From positions 620,001 through 684,000 of the forward strand of contig NZ_SBIW01000003.1 of the NCBI RefSeq assembly GCF_004054195.1: a stretch of 64,000 bases of DNA, given 5' to 3'. The notes beneath the pieces were generated by a model. That model had not been told where the DNA came from, ran no database searches, and saw nothing but the letters and a program-made list of their open reading frames with translations. The position numbers and the translations under genes are program-made. Positions 17,526 to 24,936 of the stretch are shown here, in pieces. The stretch's first letter is position 1. Every line of letters starts with the position of its first letter. Source of the DNA: Mucilaginibacter gilvus. GTDB lineage: Bacteria > Bacteroidota > Bacteroidia > Sphingobacteriales > Sphingobacteriaceae.

Positions 17526-18431
17526 TTAAAAGTACCCGCCTTTTTTCCTGTCTTCCATGGCGGCTTCGCTTACTTTGTCGTCCATGCGGGCGCCGCGTTC
17601 GCTTATTTTGGATGATGCTATCTCGTGGATAATATCGTCTATCTCGAAAGCGTAGGATTCAACAGCCGCGGTACAGGTCATGTCGCCAACGGTGCGGAAG
17701 CGTACGTTCTTGCTCTCTATTTTGTCGTCGGCATCCATGTTTAAAAACGGTGACGCCGCCATTAGCTGCCCGTTACGGGTGATACAATCGCGCTGGTGCG
17801 CAAAGTATATGGTTGGCAAAGGGATGTTTTCGCGGCGGATGTAGTTCCACACGTCCAATTCCGTCCAGTTGCTTATCGGGAACACGCGTACGTTCTCTCC
17901 TTTGTGGATCTTACCGTTGTAGATGTTCCAAAGCTCGGGGCGCTGGCGTTTAGGGTCCCACTGGCCAAACTCATCACGAACCGAAAAGATGCGTTCCTTG
18001 GCGCGGGCCTTTTCTTCATCGCGGCGGGCACCACCAATACAAGCATCGAACTTGTGCTTGGCTATGGTATCCAATAAAGTTACCGTCTGCAAAGCGTTAC
18101 GACTGGCGTTCTTGCCTTTTTGCTCAATCACTTTACCCTCATTAATACTATCCTGTACATGGCCTATGATCAGCTTTTCGCCAATACGGGCAACCATTTC
18201 ATCACGGTAGGTAATGGTTTCTTCAAAATTGTGCCCGGTATCTATGTGTACCAGCGGGAAAGGGAACTTGCCCGGTCGAAAGGCCTTCATGGCCAAATGC
18301 ACCAGGGTAATAGAATCCTTACCGCCCGAAAACAACAGCGCGGGTTTTTCAAACTGCCCGGCTACTTCGCGCAAAATATAAATGGCCTCTGCCTCCAACT
18401 CGTCCAGGTAATCTAACCGGTATTTACTCAT
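17526..18431 (-). CDS. cysD: Sulfate adenylyltransferase subunit 2
   Basis: The 301-residue catalytic subunit of ATP sulfurylase, of the PP-loop ATPase family. It starts MSKYRLDYLDELEAEAIYIL and has the PP-loop motif LLFSGGKDSITLVHLA near residue 32, then VHIDTGHNFEETI and CIGGARRDEEKARAKER, all typical of CysD. The C-terminus (DRKKGGYF) is the normal end. Its ATG overlaps the cysH stop by 4 bp, so it is coupled to APS reductase synthesis and both act in the cytoplasm. Confidence 0.97.
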   Translation of the reverse strand: MSKYRLDYLDELEAEAIYILREVAGQFEKPALLFSGGKDSITLVHLAMKAFRPGKFPFPLVHIDTGHNFEETITYRDEMVARIGEKLIIGHVQDSINEGKVIEQKGKNASRNALQTVTLLDTIAKHKFDACIGGARRDEEKARAKERIFSVRDEFGQWDPKRQRPELWNIYNGKIHKGENVRVFPISNWTELDVWNYIRRENIPLPTIYFAHQRDCITRNGQLMAASPFLNMDADDKIESKNVRFRTVGDMTCTAAVESYAFEIDDIIHEIASSKISERGARMDDKVSEAAMEDRKKGGYF

Positions 18432-19147
18432 TCCTTTAAATCATTTAGTTCAACTGCATGTAATCCGCATTCTTTTTTGCTTTGGTCTTCCCACCACCAA
18501 CGCCCGGCCCTAAAATCTTCGCCGGGTTGTACCGCGCGGGTACAAGGTGCGCAGCCAATGCTGGGGAAACCCCTGTCGTGCAGTGTATTGTACGGTATAT
18601 TGTATTGTTTGATGTATGCTTTTACGTCGTCCAATGTCCAGCCGAAAATAGGGTGGTACTTGAACAGATTGTTGCCGCCATCCCATTCCACGTTGCTCAT
18701 GTCTTCGCGGTTGGCAGATTGATCGGCACGGATGCCTGTTACCCATAGTTTGTTGCCCGCTACGGCGCGATGAAGCGGCTCTATCTTACGGATGCCGCAG
18801 CATTGCTTACGGTTCTCTACCGATTCGTAGAAGCTGTTGGGGCCTTTGGCGTTCACCATAGCCTCCAAAGCGGTATGCTCGGGGTAATAGGCGTGGATAG
18901 GTTTGCCATAGATCTCCATGGTGCGGTTCCAAACGTAATACGTTTCGGGGAACAGCCTGCCGGTTTCCAGTGTGAAAACTTTGATGGGGATATTATTGGC
19001 GAAGATCATGTGCGTGATCACCTGGTCTTCCCAACCAAAGCTGGTAGAGAACACGATCTCGCCCGGAAACTCCGCTGCCAAAGCCTGCAAGGACGCGACA
19101 GTATCTTTGCCGTTGATTATTTGCGATATGTAAGAAGTATCGGCCAC
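18428..19147 (-). CDS. cysH: APS reductase (assimilatory, 4Fe-4S type)
   Basis: A 239-residue reductase that converts APS to sulfite. The paired cysteines at 116-117 (RKQCCGIRK) and the CxxC at 199-202 (IGCAPC) are the [4Fe-4S] ligands that mark enzymes using APS instead of PAPS. The redox-active cysteine is in KKECGLH at about residue 227. A PP-loop-like N-terminal region (VFSTSFGWEDQVI) binds the nucleotide. The stop of the fusion gene and the start here overlap by one base (19147), and cysD follows with a 4-bp overlap, so the whole block is one transcript. The absence of cysC in the operon agrees with APS use. Confidence 0.95.
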   Translation of the reverse strand: MADTSYISQIINGKDTVASLQALAAEFPGEIVFSTSFGWEDQVITHMIFANNIPIKVFTLETGRLFPETYYVWNRTMEIYGKPIHAYYPEHTALEAMVNAKGPNSFYESVENRKQCCGIRKIEPLHRAVAGNKLWVTGIRADQSANREDMSNVEWDGGNNLFKYHPIFGWTLDDVKAYIKQYNIPYNTLHDRGFPSIGCAPCTRAVQPGEDFRAGRWWWEDQSKKECGLHAVELNDLKE

Positions 19148-20658
19148 TATATTAATTTGAGTACGAAGTTAATAATGCTGCGCAAGCTGATGAGGATAAC
19201 GATAACCGATACCGAGAACATGATGGCTTTTGCAGATATTTTATTAGAGATACGGGCGGCTATGGGCGATGCCAAAGCACTGCCGATAACCAAGCCTGCT
19301 ACGGCTTCCCAATGCTTGCCATTAAGCATGGTAATAAAGGTTAGCGAGCTGGTAAGCGCGATAAAGAAGCGGGATAATTTTACCGTGCCTAAAGAGAAGC
19401 GCGGATGTCGGCCGCCGGCTATCAGGGTTGATAATACGATAGAACCCCAGCCACCACCTCCAACGGCATCTATGAAGCCACCGCCAAGGCCTAAAAGGCT
19501 GATGTTTTTTATTTTGCCTGAAGTTCGTTTACGGTTAAGATCGATGGCTTTTTTTAAGATTACAAAGCCCAATATCAGTGTGTATAATGATACAAGCGGT
19601 TTGGTGTATTGCGAGTAATGTTCTAAAGATGATAATAGGTATGCACCAGTTACCGCCCCAATTATACCCGGGACAAGCAACAGCTTAAACAATTTCCAGT
19701 TAACGTTCCCCATACGGTAGTGCATCCAGCCGGCAATGCCGTTGCTCATAATTTCCGATAAATGTACACCCATACTTGCCGAAGCAGGAGGGATGCCCAT
19801 AGAAAGTGAGAAGGTAGTAGAGGTAACTCCGTATGACATGCCGATGGCCCCGTCGATCATCGCGAAAATGAAACCCGCACCTAAAAAGTAATAGAAAAGG
19901 GGGTTGATGTTTGCGACGAAGGCCTGGAAACCAGGTTCCTTCGACCATAGCGCTGTAATGGTGATAACAAGGAAGGCCACAAACGTGCCCCAAACTACCA
20001 GTTTTAAATTATTGTTGCTTGGCGGTTTTTCTCCACCTATTAAAACGGCGGTAACCCTGTTCAGTTCCTGAACTTTATAAGCAAAATCGCCGGAAAGGCT
20101 GTTTCTGATCTCGCTCATTTGCTGTAACGTGGTATCCAGTTCGGCGGGTAGTGCTTCGTTTAACACCTCTTTAAGGCGTTTAGCCACGGTTGGCGATTTG
20201 CCATTTGTAGAGATACCTATCTTCAGGTCGCCTTTTTGCACGATAGAACCCAGGTAAAAATCGCAAAGCTCCGGTTTATCTGCAACGTTAACCAGCAGTT
20301 TACGGTCATGTGCCGATTGGCGGATGTACCTGTTCAATTCGGCGTCATCTGTTGCTGCCATAGCCAGGTCGGCGCCGTCCAGGTCGGTATCGGCAAATGC
20401 TTTTTTTATGATAGTAAGCTTTGGCGTATTGGCGGCCAGCGCTTCTATTTGCGGCAGAAAGGTTTTAGAAATAACGGTTATAGCGGCACCTGGGCTATTT
20501 TGCAGCATGGCCGTAAGCTTTTCCAAGCCAACATTGCCACCGCCAACAAGCACCGTATGCAGGTTCTCCAGCTTCAAAAATACAGGGAACAATTGGTTGC
20601 CCTGTGGTTTTGGTGGAGGGATCTCCGTTAAATTTTTATTCCTGGGCAACAATGTCAT
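19147..20658 (-). CDS. Fusion of precorrin-2 dehydrogenase (siroheme synthase N-terminal) domain and TauE/SafE-type permease
   Basis: A 503-residue two-part protein. Residues about 20-205 match the NAD-dependent precorrin-2 dehydrogenase/ferrochelatase of siroheme synthesis (HTVLVGGGNVGLEKL, then TNGKSPTVAKRL). After a linker, residues about 218-503 contain around eight hydrophobic segments of the TauE/SafE (TSUP) anion exporter/permease family (MIDGAIGMSYGVTSTTFS, LGLGGGFIDAVGGGGWGS). The frame is continuous with no internal start. Its start overlaps cobA by 23 bp and its stop overlaps the cysH start. The enzyme half would complete siroheme for the sulfite reductase; the permease half could move sulfate or sulfite across the inner membrane. 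Transport direction is inference. Confidence 0.88.
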   Translation of the reverse strand: MTLLPRNKNLTEIPPPKPQGNQLFPVFLKLENLHTVLVGGGNVGLEKLTAMLQNSPGAAITVISKTFLPQIEALAANTPKLTIIKKAFADTDLDGADLAMAATDDAELNRYIRQSAHDRKLLVNVADKPELCDFYLGSIVQKGDLKIGISTNGKSPTVAKRLKEVLNEALPAELDTTLQQMSEIRNSLSGDFAYKVQELNRVTAVLIGGEKPPSNNNLKLVVWGTFVAFLVITITALWSKEPGFQAFVANINPLFYYFLGAGFIFAMIDGAIGMSYGVTSTTFSLSMGIPPASASMGVHLSEIMSNGIAGWMHYRMGNVNWKLFKLLLVPGIIGAVTGAYLLSSLEHYSQYTKPLVSLYTLILGFVILKKAIDLNRKRTSGKIKNISLLGLGGGFIDAVGGGGWGSIVLSTLIAGGRHPRFSLGTVKLSRFFIALTSSLTFITMLNGKHWEAVAGLVIGSALASPIAARISNKISAKAIMFSVSVIVILISLRSIINFVLKLI

Positions 20659-21427
20659 AAAACTCTCTGATGGGCTGAAACTTTGGATGTAAAGATACTA
20701 CCTCGCCAAATACAATTAATGCCGGCGAAGTAATTCCGTTCTCTTTGGCAACCTCGGCAATGGTACTTGCCACGCCAACTACCACTTTTTCGTCTTTTGT
20801 GCTGCCACTTTGTATTACGGCAACAGGCAGGTTGCGTTTGCCTTCGGCAATAAATATTTCTGCAATTTCGGCCAGTTTGTGGATCCCCATCAGCACTACA
20901 ACCGTAGCATTGGTTTTGGCGGCTTCGTACAAGTCGGCAGAAACTTTACCATCGCTTGTGGTGCCGGTAACTACCCAAAAGCTTTCGCTCAATCCACGGT
21001 GGGTAACCGGGATGCCTTGTAGGCCAGGTACGCCGATAGAACTGGAAATACCCGGGATAACCTGTGCAGGGATGCTGTAATCTGCAGCATGGTCTAATTC
21101 CTCATAACCACGACCGAAAACAAACGGATCGCCGCCTTTTAAACGTACCACATGGCCATAGTTCAAGGCGTAATCTATCATCAATTTGTTGATGTTCTCC
21201 TGCGAGAAAGAATGATCGCCGCTGCGTTTGCCCACGTATACTTTGGTGGCATGTTCTGGGGCAAATTCCAATAATTCTTCGTTCACCAAAGCATCGTACA
21301 AAACCACATCCGCGGTTTGCAGGGCTTTGATGCCTTTTATAGTAATGAGTTCGGCATCGCCCGGGCCTGCGCCAACAAGTGTAATGCGCGGCTCTTTTAG
21401 GGTTTTTTTTGTTTGAGTTTGTATCAT
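20636..21427 (-). CDS. cobA: Uroporphyrinogen-III C-methyltransferase
   Basis: A 263-residue SAM-dependent methyltransferase that makes precorrin-2 from uroporphyrinogen III, the entry to siroheme. Landmarks are VGAGPGDAELITIKGIKAL near residue 17, VVLYDALVNEELL, VYVGKRSGDH, VVRLKGGDPFVFGRG and GIPVTHRG, in the usual order for SUMT enzymes. Its start overlaps the sulfite reductase stop by 4 bp, and the precorrin-2 dehydrogenase fusion starts 23 bp before its end, so enzyme and cofactor genes are tightly coupled. Confidence 0.96.
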   Translation of the reverse strand: MIQTQTKKTLKEPRITLVGAGPGDAELITIKGIKALQTADVVLYDALVNEELLEFAPEHATKVYVGKRSGDHSFSQENINKLMIDYALNYGHVVRLKGGDPFVFGRGYEELDHAADYSIPAQVIPGISSSIGVPGLQGIPVTHRGLSESFWVVTGTTSDGKVSADLYEAAKTNATVVVLMGIHKLAEIAEIFIAEGKRNLPVAVIQSGSTKDEKVVVGVASTIAEVAKENGITSPALIVFGEVVSLHPKFQPIREFYDIVAQE

Positions 21428-23517
21428 GATTGTAACACTGCCTCTCTTTTGTCTTTAACCGTTTGCAAAAATGCGGTGGCCTGCTCTTTATAGGCCGTTG
21501 CGAATGCTTCCGATGGTTCGTTTTTATTTATTTGCAGCACCAGTTCGCCAAAAGTACCATCGAAGGTAATTTCGCCGGTTGCTACGTAGCTGTTATCAAA
21601 TTCTTTGATGATGCCGGATTGGGTGCTGCTGTTTACACCTTTATCAAGCAATAAAGCCTTAGCCGCGCTAATCATTGTGTTGTAGGAGTGATATATTGCA
21701 TCGCTCCACAGGCCTTTGGCGTAAGCACCGTTTGCCCAGCCCAGTTTTTCGTCACTTTCGAATAGCAAGGTGGCAACCAGGTCTATAATTACACCGGCGC
21801 ACTCACCCACGCCAATGGCGCTTACGTAAGTTTCCTGGTGGCCCCAGTCCACAAATTCATCGTCTGTAAGGGTGGTGAGGTCAGCAAGGGGTTTTAGCAG
21901 GCGGTAGAAGTAGTCTTTACCCTGCCTGTCGTAGTAGGCGTGGTAGGTTTCGTTTTCTTCTGCCAGTGTTTTGTAATCGTCCAGCACGGCACGTAAAGCA
22001 TGTGTAGCACGTTTGGATGGTACCTTTATTACCCTATCGGCAGCGCGGCCTACGCCGTTGCCTACGGTACCACCGCCCAGCATTACCTGCACCGATGGCA
22101 GTACCCTGGCACCCGCTTTTAGCGAACTGCCGTGGAAGCCAATGTGTGCCAAACCATGCTGGCCGCAGCTGTTCATACAGCCGCTTATTTTTATCTTGAT
22201 CTCTTTGTTGTAAATAAAATCTTCGTATTCGTTATAAATAAGATCTTCCAGCACCTTGGCCATGGTCATGCTATTGCTGATACCGAGGTTACAGGTATCA
22301 GTGCCGGGGCAGGTGGTAACATCTGCAATACTGTCAAAACCGGGTGTTGCAAAGTCTAAAGCGTTTAAACCTTCGTATAAGGCAGGCAGCGCTTCCTTAC
22401 GGATGAATTTTAATAGTAAACCCTGGTTTTGCGTAATGCGGATCTCATCGCCAACATAAGGGCGAATGGCTGCAACCAATTTACGCGCCACATCGGTAGG
22501 GATATCGCCCACAGGTACTTTGATGAATACGCCAAAGAAACCGGCTTGCTTTTGTTCGAAAACGTTGGTAGCCAGCCATTGTTCGTAACGGAATGGGTTG
22601 GTAATTTCTATCGACCGGTACTCTGTAGCCTCTGGCAAAGCAGGTGTAGGAACCGTATCGCGATTGATAGGGTAGGTTTTTACTTTGATAGCGGTGCGCT
22701 CTTCCTGAGCCAGGCGCAACACTTCTTCTAAACCTATCTTTTGTATCAAATATTTTAAGCGGGCCTTGTTGCGGTTATTGCGCTCGCCGTAACGGTCGAA
22801 CACGCGGATGATCGCTTCGGTGTAAGGTATCAGCTGATCTTCCGGCAGGAAATCTTCAACAGCACTTGCCAGTAAAGGCTGTGCGCCAAGGCCACCACCT
22901 AACATTACCTTAAAACCACGTTCTCCGTTTTCTTTCAGTTTTGGGATAAAGCCCAGATCGTGAATGTAAGAGAAAGCGGTATCCTCATCACTTGAGGAGA
23001 AGGAGATTTTAAACTTGCGGCCCATTTCCTGGCAGATAGGGTTCCTTAAAAAGTACTCGAAAGTCGCCTGCGCATAGGGTGATACGTCAAAAGGCTCCTT
23101 AGGATCGATGCCCGATGTGGGGGATGACGTCACATTCCTTACGGTGTTGCCGCATGCTTCGCGAAGGGTGATATCGTCACGCTCCAGTTCGGCCCAAAGT
23201 TGCGGAGTACGATCGAGGCTAACGTAATGGATCTGGATGTCCTGGCGGGTGGTGAGGTGCAGGTTGCTGCTTCCATACTCGTCAGATATATCGGCTATTT
23301 TTAATAATTGTTTAAAAGTAACCTTACCAAAGGGGAGTTTAATGCGCACCATTTGCACGCCGGGCTGCCTTTGGCCGTAAACGCCACGTGCTAAACGCAG
23401 GCTGCGGAACTTTTCATCATGTATCTTGCCCTCACGGAACGCACGGATCTTCCTTTCCAGGTCGATAATATCCTGCTCCACTATGGGGTTCTCCAGTTCG
23501 GTCCTGAAGCTCTGCAT
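21424..23517 (-). CDS. Siroheme/4Fe-4S sulfite (or nitrite) reductase with helical C-terminal extension
   Basis: A 697-residue reductase that should reduce sulfite to sulfide by six electrons. Two ferredoxin-like half-domains and two siroheme/4Fe-4S domains fill residues 1-515. The cluster cysteines are 403 and 409 (TTCPGTDTCNLG) and 447 and 451 (SGCMNSCGQHG). Residues about 530-697 are an extra mainly helical domain (KGLWSDAIYHSYNTMISAAK) that looks like the HEPN-type domain annotated on Bacteroidota homologues; this assignment is from memory. Context (CobA, APS reductase, ATP sulfurylase) argues for sulfite over nitrite. It is the first structural gene after the Cys-codon leader. Confidence 0.9.
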   Translation of the reverse strand: MQSFRTELENPIVEQDIIDLERKIRAFREGKIHDEKFRSLRLARGVYGQRQPGVQMVRIKLPFGKVTFKQLLKIADISDEYGSSNLHLTTRQDIQIHYVSLDRTPQLWAELERDDITLREACGNTVRNVTSSPTSGIDPKEPFDVSPYAQATFEYFLRNPICQEMGRKFKISFSSSDEDTAFSYIHDLGFIPKLKENGERGFKVMLGGGLGAQPLLASAVEDFLPEDQLIPYTEAIIRVFDRYGERNNRNKARLKYLIQKIGLEEVLRLAQEERTAIKVKTYPINRDTVPTPALPEATEYRSIEITNPFRYEQWLATNVFEQKQAGFFGVFIKVPVGDIPTDVARKLVAAIRPYVGDEIRITQNQGLLLKFIRKEALPALYEGLNALDFATPGFDSIADVTTCPGTDTCNLGISNSMTMAKVLEDLIYNEYEDFIYNKEIKIKISGCMNSCGQHGLAHIGFHGSSLKAGARVLPSVQVMLGGGTVGNGVGRAADRVIKVPSKRATHALRAVLDDYKTLAEENETYHAYYDRQGKDYFYRLLKPLADLTTLTDDEFVDWGHQETYVSAIGVGECAGVIIDLVATLLFESDEKLGWANGAYAKGLWSDAIYHSYNTMISAAKALLLDKGVNSSTQSGIIKEFDNSYVATGEITFDGTFGELVLQINKNEPSEAFATAYKEQATAFLQTVKDKREAVLQS

Positions 23518-23540
23518 ATTCGTATTTAATTTAGTTTGTT

Positions 23541-23573
23541 ATAAAAAAGCCCCTTCGCTGTGGCTGAAGAGGC
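23541..23573 (-). terminator. Leader terminator (candidate attenuator) of the sulfate assimilation operon
   Basis: On the minus strand the arms GCCTCTTC (23573-23566) and GAAGGGGC (23556-23549), with one G-U pair, enclose a 9-nt loop and are followed by six T. It lies between the leader ORF and the sulfite reductase ATG (23517), so it would end transcription before the operon unless prevented. The loop segment CAGCCAC can instead pair with GTGGTTG in the last codons of the leader ORF. Confidence 0.7.
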
Positions 23574-23595
23574 ATATATTTTCAAATTTACATAC

Positions 23596-23667
23596 TTACA
23601 ACCACGGTTTATCGCTTTGCATACAGCAATACATCAGGTTGGCGTGATATGTGAAATTTGTTGTCAT
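23596..23667 (-). CDS. Leader peptide with Cys-Cys codons before the sulfite reductase operon (23 aa)
   Basis: A 23-codon frame starts at an ATG at 23667, shortly after a -7 promoter element, and ends at TAA at 23596-23598. The peptide reads MTTNFTYHANLMYCCMQ and ends with SDKPWL. The adjacent TGC TGT codons are 14 and 15. A ribosome stalled there would leave GTGGTTG (23605-23599) free to pair with CAGCCAC (23566-23560) and disturb the terminator hairpin. A ribosome reaching the stop would cover it and let the hairpin form. This is the layout of a cysteine attenuator, inferred from sequence only. Confidence 0.65.
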   Translation of the reverse strand: MTTNFTYHANLMYCCMQSDKPWL

Positions 23668-23681
23668 TTATTATTATGTCC

Positions 23682-23689
23682 CAAATATA
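23682..23689 (-). promoter_or_regulatory. -7 promoter element of the sulfate assimilation operon
   Basis: The minus strand reads TATATTTG, a match to TAnnTTTG, 14 bp before the leader ATG. A short palindrome TATAC-TAT-GTATA lies just upstream (about 23688-23700). No good -33 TTTG is seen at the usual spacing, which could mean dependence on an activator. Confidence 0.5.
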
Positions 23690-23820
23690 TACATAGTATA
23701 GGGGATTAGTAGAATTTATTTGAAAAAAATATAGATTGGATTTTTGGGATGATGAAATGGCTGGAGTTAGTGAAAGGACACGAAGGGTATATCTATGGTT
23801 TTTAACCGCGATATAACGGA

Positions 23821-24861
23821 TTATTTATTAGCAAGGAGTTTACGCTTAATGTACCTGTTTGCCGGTACTTCGATATAACGGTTAATAAGCGTGGCGAGGA
23901 TAATGATAACCGGCAGCGTAACCAGGAAGATGGACACCCATGTGTTTAACCGAAGCTGTTTAAAATTGATTAGAAGGGGAATTAATATGGAGTAGCCTAA
24001 TAAATTATGAATAACATACAAGCTATAGGATATTTTACCAAGAAAGAGGGTTATCGGGTTGACAATGAACTTTAGAAGATCCTTACTGTACAGTACAAAT
24101 ATACCGAAGTATATTGCGAGTATTAACAGGTATTGGGCCTGGCTAAAATAATACACCTTGTTGGTATCGTAGTAGAAAAGCCCCTGGGTTACAAAACAAG
24201 CCGCAAGCAGTGTATACTGTGTATAGTTTTTTTGCCCGAATTTTATCTGGTAAAACGTTATGCCTGCAATAAAAAGGGGGAAATACACCAACAGGGGGCA
24301 ATAGTGCAGCAACGCTTTAAAAACATCTAAGTATAAGGGCTTGATAATTAACAAACTTAACAGGCAACTTGCTATAACGACAAAGCCAATAAGCGTTATT
24401 TTTTTTAACCCCCCGGCAATGTATATCAATAGAATAAAAAGATAAAATAAGAGTTCGTAGATAAGCGTCCAATACACATTATCAATATCCTTTACATTAA
24501 AGTAATACTGAAGCATAGTTAAGTTTATGGCGTAGTCTTTAAAGCCCGGGAAAGTTAACGGTTGCCGGGTAGCCATGTGCCATGCCGTAAAAACACCAGC
24601 TGTAATAGTAACACATACCCAGTAGGCGGGGTAAATTCTTGCGAAACGGGATATTAAGAAACTTTTAGCCGTTTTCGACTTTTGAATAGTAAGGAAGATG
24701 ACAAAACCGCTGATCAAAAAAAACAAGTCAACGCCGGTGCAACCGAACGTAAAAATATTTTGAAGCGGAGGCTTACCGGCAGTGTAGTGGAACAGCACCA
24801 CGCTAATTGCGGCAATACCTCGTAACGAATCTAATTCGAGCAGCCGCTCTTTTGAATGCAT
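23821..24861 (-). CDS. Acyltransferase family 3 membrane protein (OafA/YrhL type)
   Basis: A 346-residue integral membrane protein with about ten hydrophobic segments. The opening LLELDSLRGIAAISVVLFHY holds the conserved D-S-L-R-G and F-H motifs of acyltransferase family 3, which transfer acyl groups to exported carbohydrates such as O-antigen or exopolysaccharide. GCTGVDLFFLISGFVIFLT is another family signature. I start at the ATG at 24861 (MHSKERLLELD); the frame is open to 24930, but that stretch translates the terminator of the upstream gene. The substrate is unknown, and no polysaccharide genes adjoin it. Confidence 0.88.
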   Translation of the reverse strand: MHSKERLLELDSLRGIAAISVVLFHYTAGKPPLQNIFTFGCTGVDLFFLISGFVIFLTIQKSKTAKSFLISRFARIYPAYWVCVTITAGVFTAWHMATRQPLTFPGFKDYAINLTMLQYYFNVKDIDNVYWTLIYELLFYLFILLIYIAGGLKKITLIGFVVIASCLLSLLIIKPLYLDVFKALLHYCPLLVYFPLFIAGITFYQIKFGQKNYTQYTLLAACFVTQGLFYYDTNKVYYFSQAQYLLILAIYFGIFVLYSKDLLKFIVNPITLFLGKISYSLYVIHNLLGYSILIPLLINFKQLRLNTWVSIFLVTLPVIIILATLINRYIEVPANRYIKRKLLANK

Positions 24862-24885
24862 GCCCAAAGATAGAAATTTGGGACA

Positions 24886-24914
24886 CAAAAAAGCACCACC
24901 TTTAGGAAGTGCTT
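24886..24914 (-). terminator. Terminator of the arginine decarboxylase gene
   Basis: On the minus strand AAGCACTTCC-TAAA-GGTGGTGCTT (one mismatch) is followed by a T-run, 22 bp past the decarboxylase stop. Confidence 0.8.
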
Positions 24915-24936
24915 TCAATATCTCACGCAAAAAATC

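Noticed and set aside
18770..19618. 282-codon plus-strand ORF
   Set aside because: Antisense to cysH and the fusion gene; no family features.
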